From positions 1 through 64,000 of the forward strand of contig VGEP01000013.1 of assembly GCA_016869215.1 (NCBI GenBank): a stretch of 64,000 nt of DNA. Reading direction: 5' to 3'. Every line of letters begins with the position of its first letter. Position 1 is the stretch's first letter. Below are positions 9,030 to 17,194 of this stretch, one piece after another. Origin of the DNA: Alphaproteobacteria bacterium (lineage in GTDB: Bacteria > Pseudomonadota > Alphaproteobacteria > Rhizobiales > Xanthobacteraceae). The notes under the pieces are model-generated. The model was not told the origin of the DNA and ran no database searches. It saw only the letters and a program-made list of their open reading frames with translations. The position numbers and the translations under genes were made by a program.

Positions 9030-11519
9030 CTACGGCACCCAGTTCAATAGATCCTTGGCGTCCTTGATTGGCGCCGCACCCAATGCAGCCCCCTCCCACT
9101 TGATCGGGGTCGGCCGGTTGCACACATCGTTTCGGCCGCCAAACATTTCATTGACGGCGTGGAAGCCAAGCGCGCGGTAGACCTCGAACTGCTCTTCGCT
9201 GAACAGTTGGTCCGCCGTGGTCTCGTGCGGAAAGGCCGGGAAGCGGCGCTTGTAATCGACGATATCGTCGTTCTCGTCGCCGCTGATCGAGGACTTCACG
9301 TAAATCAGAATGCCATCACGACCGTCGGGATAGCGAATCGTTCCGATCGAGCAATGCGGGCCTTGCGGCGCACGCTGCGGCGGCAGCCCTCCACTCTTGG
9401 CAATCTCTGCAGACGCATCGCGCGTCACGTCACGAATTTCCGCCCACGGCAGATCGATCAGAACTCCCATGTCAATTCGCGCATAGCGCTGAAGCTTGAC
9501 CAATGAACCGAACGACATTTCGGGATCGGCTTCCGCATCGACAGCGATAATCAGCCTGCAGCGCCGCTGCAGCAGTTCGTAAATCCCGAGATTTTCGACG
9601 TGGCCGCCGTCGGACAGATAGATTTCCCCGCGAGTTTCGTCCATCAGCCCGAACAGCTCCTGCAGGAAATAGGCATAGTCCTTTAGCGACCGCCGTTTGT
9701 CCTCTTTGGTAAGACGCCGCGGATTTTTCATCCAATAGCCAAGCCGGACGTTGAGGATTGCGAGCGTTGGCGTCAGCGCCTTGATGCTGTTGGAGCCCAT
9801 GTTGGAGGATGCAGCCGCGCCCGATACAGCCATTGCAGTAGCGAGGTCGAGTTCCCGAACCTCATCCTCGATCTCCTTCGTCAACGCGAACTGCGTGGCG
9901 CTGCTGCCGACGAACTTTGGACTGAACATGAAGAAATCGGCGTTGCGGCCGCGGCGATTGGCAAATTTGGAGCCCTGAATGTTCAGAGCGGTGTTGATGA
10001 GATGGTAGGGAGTGCTGGTGGTGACGATATCGCTGACCTTGAAGCGATCCATCGGAGCGAGTTCGAAATTCTCATACCGCATCAGATTGTCGGCGATCGG
10101 CACATCCAGCGAGGTGGACACGCCCTGATTGGCGCCGCCGGGCCGCCCTTGAATGGTCGTCGGATCGAACAGGAACGCCTTGCTCAGCCGGTCGCGATAG
10201 AGCCGGTGCAGCGAATTGGCGTTGGGCGACAGCACCCAGGAGACGGCAAACAGGATAGCAAATCCTGACAGATACAGCCACCCGACCGCGCACTCGCGTT
10301 CGCCGAATATCCCGTGCGCAAGACCGACGATCCAGGCAGGACCGTAGTAGCCCGCAACATCTCGAATGCCGGCAAACGACAGGTAGAGGTACGCAATCCA
10401 CAACAGGAAGGGCACAGCCGCTCCCGCCACATAGACTGCGGCCCTGCTCGCCACACGCAACGCAATCCCTGCAAAAGTGGGCTTGCCATCGCCTGCCTTG
10501 AGGAACTTTGCGATATGCCGGCTAAAGAAGGCGACCGCCGCTGCAAATGGAGCCAAAGCCGCCACCAATCCTCTGACGAATGCATCGAGGCTGGCGAAGA
10601 ATCCCTTCGGCGCATGCTCCGACTCGAACAAGAGTCGCAGGATAGCGGGCTGAAGTTCGCAGAATACCGTCACCAGCAGGAACAGCAGGATTAGGGCGCA
10701 CACCAGCGTCCAGGGCGAGCCGACCTCGGCTTCCCATCCGCTCAGCTCCAGCGAACGCCACAGGCCCCAAAGCAGGAGCATCGCGCCGAACACCGACAGC
10801 ACGAGCAGCGAAACGCCGAAGCCGCGCTCGAAGACGGCCGGCAGCGGCAGACCCAGGAGCGTGGCGATGTCGAGATCTTCGGTCGTCGGTTTGACGAAGA
10901 TTGTGATCGCGGCTGCCAGGAGCAACCAGGGGAGGATGTGCAATACGTTGGCGATCAATCCACGCAGGTAGATCGCAATGTTGCTGAACAAGGTCAGCCG
11001 GCCCGACGGAAAAAGGTAGTTGGAATTGTCGCGGATGTGCTGAATGGGATACGGCTCGTCGGGCGTGAGACTGCTCCGGAACGGAAATTTCCCCCCGGTC
11101 TTGGTCATCGCGGCCGATAGCGAACAACCGATGTAGCCACCTCCGGATACGGTCGACAGATAGTCGACCCTCTTGAGCACATCGGCCTTGTCGAGGGCCT
11201 GCAACGCGCCAAGGCAAAACGACGCCGAGCGAATGCCGCCGCCGGAGAGCGCAAGTCCGATCAGATTGGAGTTTGCCGTCGGACGTCTGTCCGGTTCCCG
11301 GCCGGCCGGGCGGCCGGGATCGCGGTCGAGAGCCTGCGACGACTGGCCCGGCGGTGTTGAATCTCCGTGCTCAGAGCGCGCCGCCGCCGGCGCTGGAGGC
11401 TCTTGTTCGTCCTCGAGCTTCGCAAAATCGGTTCGCCCATGGGCTTTCCGCCGCGCGTTGACCGCCTTGATCTCTTCCGCAAAAACCTCATGAAACTTGA
11501 ATGTCTTGGTGATGGACAC
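9030..11519 (-). CDS. Large patatin-like phospholipase with integral membrane domain
   Basis: 829 aa from a GTG preceded by GGGAGG. Residues about 85-130 hold the patatin start: LALSGGGIRSASFCLGAL and the nucleophile region STVSGGGYIG. A long middle part has several membrane helices (for example LPWLLLAAAITIFV, LILLFLLVTVFC). The patatin domain resumes in the C-terminal third with LSDGGHVENLGIYELL, the catalytic Asp motif. The nucleophile context is T-V-S-G-G rather than the usual G-x-S-x-G, closer to cPLA2. It probably cleaves acyl chains from phospholipids at the inner membrane. It stands alone. Confidence 0.82.
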   Translation of the reverse strand: MSITKTFKFHEVFAEEIKAVNARRKAHGRTDFAKLEDEQEPPAPAAARSEHGDSTPPGQSSQALDRDPGRPAGREPDRRPTANSNLIGLALSGGGIRSASFCLGALQALDKADVLKRVDYLSTVSGGGYIGCSLSAAMTKTGGKFPFRSSLTPDEPYPIQHIRDNSNYLFPSGRLTLFSNIAIYLRGLIANVLHILPWLLLAAAITIFVKPTTEDLDIATLLGLPLPAVFERGFGVSLLVLSVFGAMLLLWGLWRSLELSGWEAEVGSPWTLVCALILLFLLVTVFCELQPAILRLLFESEHAPKGFFASLDAFVRGLVAALAPFAAAVAFFSRHIAKFLKAGDGKPTFAGIALRVASRAAVYVAGAAVPFLLWIAYLYLSFAGIRDVAGYYGPAWIVGLAHGIFGERECAVGWLYLSGFAILFAVSWVLSPNANSLHRLYRDRLSKAFLFDPTTIQGRPGGANQGVSTSLDVPIADNLMRYENFELAPMDRFKVSDIVTTSTPYHLINTALNIQGSKFANRRGRNADFFMFSPKFVGSSATQFALTKEIEDEVRELDLATAMAVSGAAASSNMGSNSIKALTPTLAILNVRLGYWMKNPRRLTKEDKRRSLKDYAYFLQELFGLMDETRGEIYLSDGGHVENLGIYELLQRRCRLIIAVDAEADPEMSFGSLVKLQRYARIDMGVLIDLPWAEIRDVTRDASAEIAKSGGLPPQRAPQGPHCSIGTIRYPDGRDGILIYVKSSISGDENDDIVDYKRRFPAFPHETTADQLFSEEQFEVYRALGFHAVNEMFGGRNDVCNRPTPIKWEGAALGAAPIKDAKDLLNWVP

Positions 11520-11698
11520 GAACGCCTCCCATCTCCGTAAACGGGCAAATGCTAGCAGTGAAGCGCGGCGAATGCTACTAATAGTTGCAGCGCCCAGGCG
11601 GCGGCCCGAGCCGACGCCACGATGGTCCGTGCTGAATTCGCCGTCACACATTCACCCCATCGGCATCGATAATCCCCCGTGTTTCGACGGAGCGATGA

Positions 11699-12406
11699 AT
11701 GCAATTAGCGACAGCCGTTTTGGCCGCGCTGGTCATGTTGTGCACATCAATTGCGGCCCAGCCGGCGGCAACAGGCCAGCCCACACTGACGGTTCACGGC
11801 CAGGGCCGCGTGCAGGCCAAGCCCGACCACGCCAATCTCACCGCTGAAGTCGCCACCCGTGGCAAGACACTCGAAGCCGCGACCACGGCACATCGGGAGC
11901 GCGCGCAGCGCGCGGCCAATGCGCTGCGCGAAATGAAAGCGAATGGCATTGAAATCGAGCGATCCACGTTCCGGCTCGACGAAGTGCGCATGACACCGCC
12001 GCCGGGACCTGCGCCGCGCCGCGAGGAGCCGGAGTTTCGCGCGGTGACGACGTTCGAGCTGAAGACCGAACAACTCGACAGGATCGATGCCGCGATCGCG
12101 GCAATTGCCGCAACCGGCCTGTTCGAACTGCGAAACTTGCGCTTTGGGATCGGCGATAAGAACCCCGGAATCGAAGCCGCGCGCCGCGCCGCCGTCGCCG
12201 ATGCGCGCGAGCGCGCGGCGACCTATGCGCAGGCTGCCGGAGTCAAGCTCGGCGACATCGTGCGGATCGAAGACACCGACGCGCGCGGGGCGCGCGAAAT
12301 ATCGTTCAGCGCACCGGTGATGCGGAGCGTGCAGGTCACGCCGCCGGAGGCGCTCACAGTCACGGCTCAGGTGACGATCGCGTGGCGGATCGGCGCAGGA
12401 CCGTAG
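11699..12406 (+). CDS. SIMPL-domain (DUF541) periplasmic protein
   Basis: 235 aa with a Sec signal peptide ending near AAQPAA and the SIMPL pattern: LTVHGQGRVQAKPDHANLT near the start, then alternating strands and helices to VTAQVTIAWRI at the end. The family (E. coli YggE, Brucella BP26) is periplasmic and linked to oxidative stress or channel-like oligomers, with no firm biochemical role. It runs divergently from the patatin gene and ends 4 bases from pepF. Confidence 0.82.
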   Translation: MQLATAVLAALVMLCTSIAAQPAATGQPTLTVHGQGRVQAKPDHANLTAEVATRGKTLEAATTAHRERAQRAANALREMKANGIEIERSTFRLDEVRMTPPPGPAPRREEPEFRAVTTFELKTEQLDRIDAAIAAIAATGLFELRNLRFGIGDKNPGIEAARRAAVADARERAATYAQAAGVKLGDIVRIEDTDARGAREISFSAPVMRSVQVTPPEALTVTAQVTIAWRIGAGP

Positions 12407-12410
12407 GGCG

Positions 12411-14285
12411 CTACTCCAACCCCTCCAATTCCCCGATCATCCGCTCAATCACGCCAAGCCCGCCCTGCCAGAACGACGGCTCCCGGGCATCGAGGCCGAA
12501 CGGGGCCAGAAGCTCCGAATGATGCTTGGTGCCGCCGGCGGCCAGCATGTCGAGATAGCGCTCGGCAAAGCCGTCGTTGGCGCGCTCGTAGACCGCATAG
12601 AGCGAGTTCACCAGGCAATCGCCGAAAGCGTAGGCGTAGACGTAGAACGGCGAGTGGATGAAGTGCGGGATGTAGCTCCAGAACGTCTCGTAGCCGGGTT
12701 TCAGCTCGATCGCGGGGCCAAGGCTCTCGCGCTGCACGTCGAGCCAGATTTCGCCGATGCGTTCCGAGGTCAGTTCGCCATTCCTGCGTTCGGTGTGGAT
12801 GCGGCGCTCGAAGGTATAGAACGCGATCTGACGCACCACGGTGTTGATCATGTCCTCGGCCTTGCCGGCGAGCATGGCCTTGCGCTGTTTCTTGTCCTTG
12901 GTTTCCGCGAGCAGCTTCTTGAACGTGAGCATCTCGCCGAACACGCTCGCCGTCTCGGCAAGCGTCAGCGGCGTCGGCGCCATCAAGGGACCGTTCGGAG
13001 CAGCGAGTACCTGATGCACACCGTGGCCGAGCTCGTGTGCGAGCGTCATCACGTCGCGCGGCTTGCCCTGGTAGTTGAGCAGCACGTAGGGGTGTGCCGA
13101 CGGCACGGTCGGGTGCGAGAACGCGCCCGGCGACTTGCCCGGCCGCGGCGGCGCATCGATCCAGCGGTCTCTGAAGAAGCGCTCGGCGATCGAAGCCATC
13201 CTCGGCGAGAACGCACCGTAGGCCGTGAGCACCATCGCCTGCGCGTCCGGCCAGCGGATGGTCCGCATCGGCACCTGCGGCAGCGGCGCGTTGCGGTCCC
13301 AGTGCGCGAGCTTCTTCTTGCCGAACCAGCGTGCCTTCATCGCGTAGTAGCGGTGCGACAGCCGCGGATAGGCATCGCGCACTGCGGCGACCAGCGCATC
13401 GACCACCTCGGGCTCGACCCGGTTGGCGAGATGGCGCGAGGCCGCAACGTCGGGGAAGCCGCGCCAGCGGTCGGAAATTTCCTTGTCCTTCGCGAGCGTG
13501 TTGGTGACCAGCGTGAACAGCCGCAGGTTTTCCTTGAAGGTCTTCGCCAGCGCCTCAGCCGCCGCCCTGCGCTTCTGAGACTTCGGGTCCTGCATCAGGT
13601 TCAGCGTCTGCTCAAGCGCGAGCGTCTTGCCGCCGACCTTGAAGCGCAGCCCCACCATGGTCTCGTCGAACAGCCGGTTGAACGCCGAGTAGCCGGTCAC
13701 CGATTTCTCGTGGAACAGTTGCTCGACGCGGTCTTCGAGCTGGTAAGGTTTCTCCTTGCGGACGTCCTCGATCCAGGGCCGGTAGTGGCCGAGCGCCGGA
13801 TCGGCCATGGCGTTTTCAAGAGCGGCGTCGTCCACGCGGTTCAGTTCCAGCGTAAAGAACAGCAGATGCAGCGAGGCCGCGGTGATGCGCTCCTGCATGT
13901 CGCCGTAGAACTTTCCGATCGCGGGATCGGTGGTGTTGCCGCTATAGAGCAAGCCCGCGTAGGAGATCAGCCGGCCGAGCACATCCTCGATCGCTTCGTA
14001 GCGCCGCACCGCTTCGGCGAGCGCGGCGCCGGCCCCCGGTCCGGCCGCGAGCCCGGCCAGCTTGCCCTTGTAAGCCTGCTCAAACGCGATGCACTCGCTC
14101 TCGCCGCGCTCGAGGTCTTGCCTGACCGTGGGCGCGTCCATCGCGGGATAGAGATCGGCGAGATTCCACTCCGGCAGTGCGCCAAGCGCTTTCGGCGCGG
14201 ACTTGGCGGCAGATTTGGCGGCAGATTTGGCGGCCGGTTTGGCGGAGCCGCGCCGCCCGGGCGCCTTCAGGGGTACGGGAAGCAT
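12411..14285 (-). CDS. pepF: M3-family oligoendopeptidase F
   Basis: 624 aa. The zinc motif HELGHGVHQ, with the downstream Glu in LAETASVFGEMLTF, defines an M3 thermolysin-fold metallopeptidase; the N-terminal part matches the oligoendopeptidase F helical domain. It cleaves short peptides in the cytoplasm. The first 35 residues are a low-complexity Ala/Lys/Ser tail encoded by tandem 12-base repeats and may not be part of the fold. Single gene, convergent with the SIMPL gene. Confidence 0.9.
   Translation of the reverse strand: MLPVPLKAPGRRGSAKPAAKSAAKSAAKSAPKALGALPEWNLADLYPAMDAPTVRQDLERGESECIAFEQAYKGKLAGLAAGPGAGAALAEAVRRYEAIEDVLGRLISYAGLLYSGNTTDPAIGKFYGDMQERITAASLHLLFFTLELNRVDDAALENAMADPALGHYRPWIEDVRKEKPYQLEDRVEQLFHEKSVTGYSAFNRLFDETMVGLRFKVGGKTLALEQTLNLMQDPKSQKRRAAAEALAKTFKENLRLFTLVTNTLAKDKEISDRWRGFPDVAASRHLANRVEPEVVDALVAAVRDAYPRLSHRYYAMKARWFGKKKLAHWDRNAPLPQVPMRTIRWPDAQAMVLTAYGAFSPRMASIAERFFRDRWIDAPPRPGKSPGAFSHPTVPSAHPYVLLNYQGKPRDVMTLAHELGHGVHQVLAAPNGPLMAPTPLTLAETASVFGEMLTFKKLLAETKDKKQRKAMLAGKAEDMINTVVRQIAFYTFERRIHTERRNGELTSERIGEIWLDVQRESLGPAIELKPGYETFWSYIPHFIHSPFYVYAYAFGDCLVNSLYAVYERANDGFAERYLDMLAAGGTKHHSELLAPFGLDAREPSFWQGGLGVIERMIGELEGLE
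14201..14248. repeat. Four 12-bp tandem repeats in pepF 5' end
   Basis: Four near-identical copies of a 12-base unit (TTGGCGGCAGAT-like on the plus strand) encode an A-A-K-S tandem near the PepF N-terminus. As an in-frame repeat it could vary in copy number without breaking the gene. Confidence 0.75.
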
Positions 14286-14457
14286 GCGTTTTTGACCGGT
14301 TGCCGGGACTCAGAGGGATCGTCCCAGAAGATAGGGCAGTCCGCGCAGTCGGCAACCGCGACATAACGGCCCCGCGCGACAATCCCCAATCGTCCCGCGC
14401 GCCTAAGCCGTCACAAAGCGGGCGGATAGACAGGGGCGTCGGCGCCGCCAGACGGAA

Positions 14458-14910
14458 TCAGACCAGCGAAGCGAGCTGCGGCGCCACGTGGCCGAACAGT
14501 TCCAGCGGCTCGGCCATGAGGGCCTCGGTCTTCTCTTCGAAGGCCTCGCGCACCGCGATCCATGCGACCGCAATCCGCGCAACGATGGCGGCGCGGTTGC
14601 GGCGAAGCGCGGCGACGGCCTGCTCGGCAAGCTGCATCAGCCCGTCGCTCTCGTACACCACGCCGCCCCGCCCGTCCTCGATCACGTATTGCCCGCCGAC
14701 CCGCGAGATGCACAGGACGCAGTCATAGTCAGGCGGCGGCCCCAGGACATAGACTTGCGGATCGCCGTTCTCGGCGGCGCCGACTTCCCAGCCGCTGATC
14801 TCGCCCTTGGCCATTGCGCCGGCGCAGGCGCCGACGACCTTCTGAAGCTCGGCCGCGCTCCACCCATCGGGAAGCGACTTCTCGGAACGCTTGAATGCGA
14901 CGACGTTCAT
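14458..14910 (-). CDS. Hypothetical protein coupled to XRE regulator
   Basis: 150 aa, cytoplasmic, beginning MNVVAFKRSEKSLPDGWS. No family was recognised with certainty. There are two cysteines in DCVLCISR, and the C-terminal half is helical. Its ATG overlaps the stop of the upstream XRE regulator gene as ATGA, so translation of the two is coupled and the protein probably works with that regulator. A longer frame to 15009 runs antisense to nothing but the regulator and was rejected. Confidence 0.65.
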   Translation of the reverse strand: MNVVAFKRSEKSLPDGWSAAELQKVVGACAGAMAKGEISGWEVGAAENGDPQVYVLGPPPDYDCVLCISRVGGQYVIEDGRGGVVYESDGLMQLAEQAVAALRRNRAAIVARIAVAWIAVREAFEEKTEALMAEPLELFGHVAPQLASLV

Positions 14911-15200
14911 GGCTTCATCTCGAACAGCAGCCTGTGAAGTTCCGGCTCGTAATAGGACAACAGCTTGCGCGCAAACGCCGTGGGATCCGTGCCCAGCGAT
15001 ATCGCCCATGCCGCCATACTTTCTGTCGGCACGCGGCCGTAGCCGTTCTCGATCTGCGATATGAACGTGTAGTACTTGAACCCCAACCGCTGCGCGAGTT
15101 CGATCTGCGACAACCCCGATCGCGCGCGCAATTCCTTGAGCCAGGCGCCGGCTTGCTTGCGCATTAATTTGGACTGCTCGTCCGCCTTGGCGAACTGCAT
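14907..15200 (-). CDS. XRE-family helix-turn-helix regulator
   Basis: 97 aa from the ATG at 15200, preceded by GGGGGA. The HTH lies in the first half: ARSGLSQIELAQRLGFKYY then FISQIENGYGRVP, the classic Cro/cI pattern, followed by a short helical tail (TAFARKLLSYYEPELH). The frame extends to an ATG at 15248, but that start lies inside a dyad that looks like an operator, so the inner start is preferred. It heads a two-gene unit with the hypothetical gene it overlaps; autoregulation is plausible. Confidence 0.8.
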   Translation of the reverse strand: MQFAKADEQSKLMRKQAGAWLKELRARSGLSQIELAQRLGFKYYTFISQIENGYGRVPTESMAAWAISLGTDPTAFARKLLSYYEPELHRLLFEMKP

Positions 15201-15241
15201 CGAATTTCCCCCGGCAATAGAAGGTTCTTGAACTGTGGGAC

Positions 15242-15268
15242 GTTTCATGGTTACTAAACTAGTGAAAC
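15242..15268. promoter_or_regulatory. Candidate operator dyad upstream of XRE gene
   Basis: GTTTCA at 15242-15247 and TGAAAC at 15263-15268 are inverted 6-base arms; inside them GGTT and AACT extend the symmetry. The dyad lies 42 bases before the preferred XRE start, on an AT-richer patch. Cro/cI-type proteins often repress their own promoter at such a site. The assignment is inference. Confidence 0.4.
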
Positions 15269-15365
15269 ATAAACAGAACGCGGCTCGATGGGAGATAGCA
15301 CATTTCGCCCGAGCCGTAAGGGGCTATGGCGCTGTCAGCGCCGGTTGGGGGACGCGGCGGCAACC

Positions 15366-15704
15366 ATGCGAATGGGCGGTCCGGCCAAAGAATTCAACGA
15401 GCACGCACGGCGCGGCGCATCTACCGGCCCGCAGGCGGCGTTTCTGGGAGCAGTGGCGGTCGCAGGCGCGATCGTTGCCTCCGGCTTGCTTCCGACCAAT
15501 CTGCTGATGCCGGCGATCAGCACGCTGCTGTTCGTGCTGGCGCTCGTGTTTGCACTCGTCGCCTGGGTCCGGTGCAGCACCGACGAATATCATGTCTCGT
15601 ACTGGGACGTGGCCGGCGCTCTGCTTTTAATCGGCGTCGGCGCGGCCGCGCTCATCGAGCCGGATCAATTGACGCGACTCGTCTCGACCGTACACACCGA
15701 CTAA
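15366..15704 (+). CDS. Small membrane protein of unknown function
   Basis: 112 aa from ATG 15366, with three hydrophobic helices (about AAFLGAVAVAGAIVASGLL, STLLFVLALVFALVAWV and VAGALLLIGVGAAALI) and a short polar N-terminus. No known family was recognised. Other ATGs at 15288 and 15372 are possible. It runs divergently from the XRE gene and lies 74 bases before the cation exchanger gene on the same strand. Confidence 0.5.
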   Translation: MRMGGPAKEFNEHARRGASTGPQAAFLGAVAVAGAIVASGLLPTNLLMPAISTLLFVLALVFALVAWVRCSTDEYHVSYWDVAGALLLIGVGAAALIEPDQLTRLVSTVHTD

Positions 15705-15778
15705 CCCAGCCTCGCGCTCGCATTTCAAACCCGACTGACCGAGCGCTCACGGGCAGACCCACCGAGCGGACTTACATC

Positions 15779-16756
15779 ATGATCACTGCACTCCAGCTTA
15801 TCGGCGGCTTCGTGCTGCTGGTGTTCGGCGCCAATTACCTCGTCCGCGGCGCCGTTTCGATCGCGCGCCAGCTCAACGTATCGCCGATGATTATCGGCAT
15901 GACGATCGTTGCGTGGGGCACGACCGCGCCCGAACTGGTGGTCAGCCTGCAGGCGGCATTCGAAGGCTATCCGGGCATCGCCGTCGGCAATGTCGTCGGG
16001 TCCAACATCTGCAACATCCTTCTGATCCTCGGCGCAGCGGCCGTCATCTACCCGATCGCCGTCCAACCGAAGGCGCTGTATCGCGATGCCTCGATGGTGA
16101 TGGGATCGGCGCTTCTGTTCACCGCACTGGCGCTGTCGGGCTGGATCGAACGCTGGCAGGGCGTCCTGATGGTGCTCGCTCTGTTCACGTTCTCGGGCTA
16201 CGCCTTCATGCAGGAGCGCAAGAAGGGCAAGGCCAACGATCCGGGCGACCTGCCCGAAGAACTGGCCGACGAATTCAAGGATCCTCCGCAGCCGACCTGG
16301 CTTGCCGTGCTGTCGGTGATCGGCGGCCTAGTCAGCGTGGTCGTCGGCGCACGGCTGCTCGTCGCTGCCGCCGTCGACATCGCCCGCATCTTCGGCGTCG
16401 GCGAGGAGGTCATCGGATTGACCATCGTCGCGGTCGGCACGTCGCTGCCGGAATTTGCCACCGCAGTGGTCGCGGCGCTCAAGCGCCATTCCGACGTTGC
16501 CGTCGGCAACATCATGGGCGCCAACATCTACAACCTGCTCGCCATCATGGGCCTCGTCTCCGCCGTGACGCCGGTCGCGATCCCGGCACAGATCCTGGTG
16601 TTCGATCTGTGGGTCATGATCGGCGTCACTGCGCTGCTGTTCGCCTTCCTGCTGCTGCGCGGCGGCGCCAGCCGACCTGTAGGCGTGCTGTTCCTCGTGC
16701 TGTTCACCGCCTACACGGCGCTGCAGTACTACGGTGTCGACAAAGTGCTGTCGTAA
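15779..16756 (+). CDS. Calcium/sodium antiporter (CaCA family, YrbG-like)
   Basis: 325 aa with about ten helices in two inverted halves. Each half carries an alpha-repeat: AWGTTAPELVVSLQAAFEG followed by GNVVGSNICN, and AVGTSLPEFATAVVAALKR followed by GNIMGANIYN. The Glu in each repeat (APEL, LPEF) coordinates the cations. A hydrophilic loop lies between the halves. It should exchange Ca2+ or another cation for Na+ or H+ across the inner membrane. The first in-frame ATG of the conserved part is 15779. Confidence 0.92.
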   Translation: MITALQLIGGFVLLVFGANYLVRGAVSIARQLNVSPMIIGMTIVAWGTTAPELVVSLQAAFEGYPGIAVGNVVGSNICNILLILGAAAVIYPIAVQPKALYRDASMVMGSALLFTALALSGWIERWQGVLMVLALFTFSGYAFMQERKKGKANDPGDLPEELADEFKDPPQPTWLAVLSVIGGLVSVVVGARLLVAAAVDIARIFGVGEEVIGLTIVAVGTSLPEFATAVVAALKRHSDVAVGNIMGANIYNLLAIMGLVSAVTPVAIPAQILVFDLWVMIGVTALLFAFLLLRGGASRPVGVLFLVLFTAYTALQYYGVDKVLS

Positions 16757-16806
16757 CGAAAGCGTGCACGCGCCGACGGCGACGTGCGCGTAAATGAAAA
16801 TTTATA

Positions 16807-16851
16807 CGCGGCCCGCATAAACAAAAATTTACGCGGGCCGCGCCGGTTTTT
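16807..16851 (+). terminator. Stem-loop with T-run downstream of the cation exchanger
   Basis: CGCGGCCCGC at 16807-16816 pairs perfectly with GCGGGCCGCG at 16833-16842 across a 16-base AT-rich loop, followed after CCGG by TTTTTA. It fits a rho-independent terminator, although the loop is long. The AAATTTA-(TA)-CGCGG sequence occurs twice as a direct repeat here, so a regulatory role is also possible. Confidence 0.5.
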
Positions 16852-16859
16852 ATCCAATG

Positions 16860-16873
16860 TTCGTTTGAACGAA
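16860..16873. promoter_or_regulatory. TTCGTT-TG-AACGAA dyad
   Basis: A 14-base inverted repeat with 6-base arms stands in AT-richer DNA about 320 bases before the permease gene. This is the size of many TetR/MarR-type operators. No cognate regulator is adjacent, so the role is a guess. Confidence 0.3.
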
Positions 16874-17194
16874 ATTTTCCGGCGCTGTACAGAGCGCGTC
16901 GAGACGGCATTGAACTGACGTCTCGATATTAATCTCGCTTTTCCCAGGCCGGGCCCCTCTGGCAGCTCACCCGAGCTGCGATGTCGGACTGGAACTCCGC
17001 CGGAGTGGCCCGTTGTCTTCGCAGCCTTGCAGCGCAGCGCGCTGCAATTCCGATCGCCAAGATCGCATCGCGCTTCTGCGCGCGCTGCCCCATGCCGTCG
17101 GCGCCGCAATACGCCGCGCCGGCAATGGCGCGGGCGCGCGTGCGAGCGCCGCATGGGCCGCCGTCAACTCTCACGCAATGAAAGGACGCGTGTC

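Larger units (their letters stand above)
16757..17194. other. 438-base non-coding stretch with dyads
   Basis: No convincing gene lies here; the short frames on both strands are Arg-rich and look like GC-rich noise. The left part holds an AT-rich patch with a perfect 10-base stem-loop and a TTCGTT/AACGAA dyad (listed separately). The right part leads into the ribosome site AAAGGA before the permease gene. It probably contains the permease promoter. Confidence 0.5.

Noticed and set aside
16929-17181. Small genes in the 438-base gap before the permease
   Set aside because: Frames of 60-140 aa exist on both strands, but they have Arg/Ala-rich composition, no ribosome site of note and no domain.
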